Below, piece by piece: positions 62,912 to 64,000 of a DNA stretch of 64,000 bases. Source of the DNA: Sphingomonas sp. Lineage in GTDB: Bacteria; Pseudomonadota; Alphaproteobacteria; Sphingomonadales; Sphingomonadaceae. The position numbers and the translations under genes are program-made. The notes beneath the pieces are model-generated. The model saw nothing but the letters and a program-made list of their open reading frames with translations. It was not told the DNA's origin and searched no databases. Every line of letters starts with the position of its first letter. Position 1 is the first letter of the stretch. The stretch covers positions 930,001 through 994,000 of the forward strand of contig NZ_JAGIAM010000003.1 in NCBI RefSeq assembly GCF_017744835.1, in the 5' to 3' direction.

Positions 62912-64000
62912 ATGGCGAACCGCGGGGCCCGTGCGCTGGCGACGGCATCTTTGGCCTGGCTGATGCTGCTCCCCGTGCAAGCCACGGCGCAATTCGCCGC
63001 GACCGACGGCATCCACCCGAATCGCGCAGGTCAGATCGCGGGCACGCTGCGCTATCGTCCCGATGGCGAGGGCGGGTTCGTGATCGAGAACGGCGCCGAG
63101 CGCTTCAACCGGCCGCTCTACGGCGGCAACACTGCCTTCCGCGTCGACGGCGGCGACAAGCCCGAGTTCGTGCTCTATTTGCCGGGGCGCGGCGGCAATC
63201 TGCGGCTCGCGGTCGAGCGGCCGGGTCAGCCGCGCTGGTGGCTCCACGACGCCGCGAGCATCGTCACGCGCTATCTTCCCGGCGAGCTGCAGTACGAGAT
63301 CCGCGATCCCCGGCTGGGCGGCGCGACGCTGCGGCTGGCGGTGCTGGCGTGGCGCGATGCCGAGGGGCTGGTGCTCCGCGCCGAGGCGAAGAACGCACCC
63401 AGGGGCACGGCGCTGCGCTGGGCCTATGGCGGCGTCAACGGCCAGCGCGGCAAGCGCGACGGCGACATCGGCACCGAGGCCGTGCCGATCAGCCAGTGGT
63501 TCGCGCTCAAGCCCGAGTTCGCCGAGGGCAACCGCATCGCGGCCGATCGCGCGGGCTTCACGCTCACCGCCAGGCCCGCGACCCTCAGCGGCGCCGTCGC
63601 AAACGGTACCGTCGGTCCGATCGCCAGTGCCGAGGACTGGGACAGCGCCGAGCGGATCTTCTCGGCCGGTGTGGCCCCCGGCACGCGCCCCGTCGCCACC
63701 GGAACGCTCAACCTGGGCGGCAAGCCGGCGTATCTGTCGCTGCAGGTGATCGGGCGCGGCGCGACGCGCGAGCTGGCCGATTACAGCGAAGTCACCAAGG
63801 GCCCGGCGGCCAGGGTCGCCGAGACCGCCTCCCTCCCCCGGATCGCGCCCGACCAGCTGGCCAGGCGCTTCGACGAAACCCGTGCCGCCTTCGCCGCGCT
63901 GCGCGGGCAAGTGCGCATCGACACGCCCGATCCCTGGCTCAATTCGGCCATGGCCGCGCTCAACGTCGCCGCCGACGCCGTGTGGGACGGTCCGCAGAAG
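62912..64000 (+). CDS. DUF4450-type secreted protein, 3' end outside window
   Basis: 363 codons are visible with no stop before the window edge. The start at 62912 lies two bases after the previous stop, so it is in the same operon. Signal peptide LAWLMLLPVQATAQF, then EGGFVIENGAERFNRPLYGGNTAFRVDGGDKPEFVLYLPGRGGNLRL, the DUF4450 pattern found in polysaccharide-utilisation genes. A C-terminal six-hairpin glycosidase domain is common in this family and may be starting at RFDETRAAFAALRGQ; it would be completed beyond the window. Confidence 0.8.
   Translation, partial: MANRGARALATASLAWLMLLPVQATAQFAATDGIHPNRAGQIAGTLRYRPDGEGGFVIENGAERFNRPLYGGNTAFRVDGGDKPEFVLYLPGRGGNLRLAVERPGQPRWWLHDAASIVTRYLPGELQYEIRDPRLGGATLRLAVLAWRDAEGLVLRAEAKNAPRGTALRWAYGGVNGQRGKRDGDIGTEAVPISQWFALKPEFAEGNRIAADRAGFTLTARPATLSGAVANGTVGPIASAEDWDSAERIFSAGVAPGTRPVATGTLNLGGKPAYLSLQVIGRGATRELADYSEVTKGPAARVAETASLPRIAPDQLARRFDETRAAFAALRGQVRIDTPDPWLNSAMAALNVAADAVWDGPQK

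Noticed and set aside
57870..62948. Very long open frame on the minus strand through the second receptor and GH105 genes
   Set aside because: It is the antisense shadow of strongly GC-biased genes; its protein is arginine/alanine/glycine-rich without domains.
1..64000. CRISPR arrays, insertion sequences, rRNA genes, plasmid or phage replication genes
   Set aside because: None seen: no regularly spaced repeats, no transposase or integrase motifs, no rRNA-like sequence.

Overview
The window is a high-GC chromosomal segment from an alphaproteobacterium. It most resembles a Sphingomonas or close sphingomonad: it has a UrcA-family gene, UPF0262, DUF4893 and DUF1285 proteins, a TonB/ExbB/ExbD/ExbD operon, very large TonB-dependent receptors and a plant-polysaccharide locus. 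Gene density is high, most neighbours are tightly packed (many ATGA/GTGA overlaps), and I see no transposase, integrase, prophage or CRISPR array. Assignments rest on motifs read by eye; no database search was run.

Layout. 1-4.4 kb: 5'-truncated FAD oxidoreductase, family 2 glycosyltransferase, and hslV/hslU split by a nested inverted repeat. 4.4-8.7 kb (minus): lipoprotein, a coupled glyoxalase operon (gloA-like, nitronate monooxygenase, gloB), a TPR protein and an alpha/beta hydrolase. 8.7-11.8 kb (minus): M48 peptidase, DUF898 membrane protein, YpfJ-type metallopeptidase. 11.9-14.6 kb: patatin-like protein, 3-hydroxybutyrate dehydrogenase, DUF4893 lipoprotein. 14.6-20.8 kb: a structured 400-base gap, dnaB, UPF0262, a 55-residue membrane microprotein, cdd, sialate O-acetylesterase, dcd, small TPR protein. 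20.9-23.5 kb (minus): tonB-exbB-exbD-exbD with a strong terminator. 23.7-28.1 kb: secreted protein, folB, GNAT, DUF1285, NUDIX, CCA-adding enzyme. 28-33.5 kb: GGDEF-EAL protein, parC, LysR regulator, urcA. 33.6-41.1 kb: small protein, DUF4349 lipoprotein, purC-purS-purQ, chemoreceptor, small membrane protein, queuosine precursor transporter, tRNA-Arg(TCT), beta-propeller lipoprotein.

41.1-49.0 kb is a cluster of envelope and stress proteins: HtrA-like protease, two HdeD-type membrane proteins, META-domain, MliC-like and glycine-zipper lipoproteins, three small secreted proteins, and a convergent LuxR-type response regulator and soluble PAS histidine kinase. The divergent gap at 42.9-43.2 kb carries four GGGATTA half-sites, including an 18-bp perfect palindrome.

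49.1-64.0 kb is a pectin / rhamnogalacturonan utilisation locus: TonB receptor, PL10 pectate lyase, a large secreted protein broken by one missing base, PL22 oligogalacturonate lyase, second TonB receptor, a GH105-DUF4861 fusion and a DUF4450 protein cut by the window end. The same 11-base sequence ATGACACCGGT lies upstream of both the pectate lyase-receptor operon and the second receptor operon, which suggests one repressor controls both. The TonB system at 21-23.5 kb could energise the two receptors.
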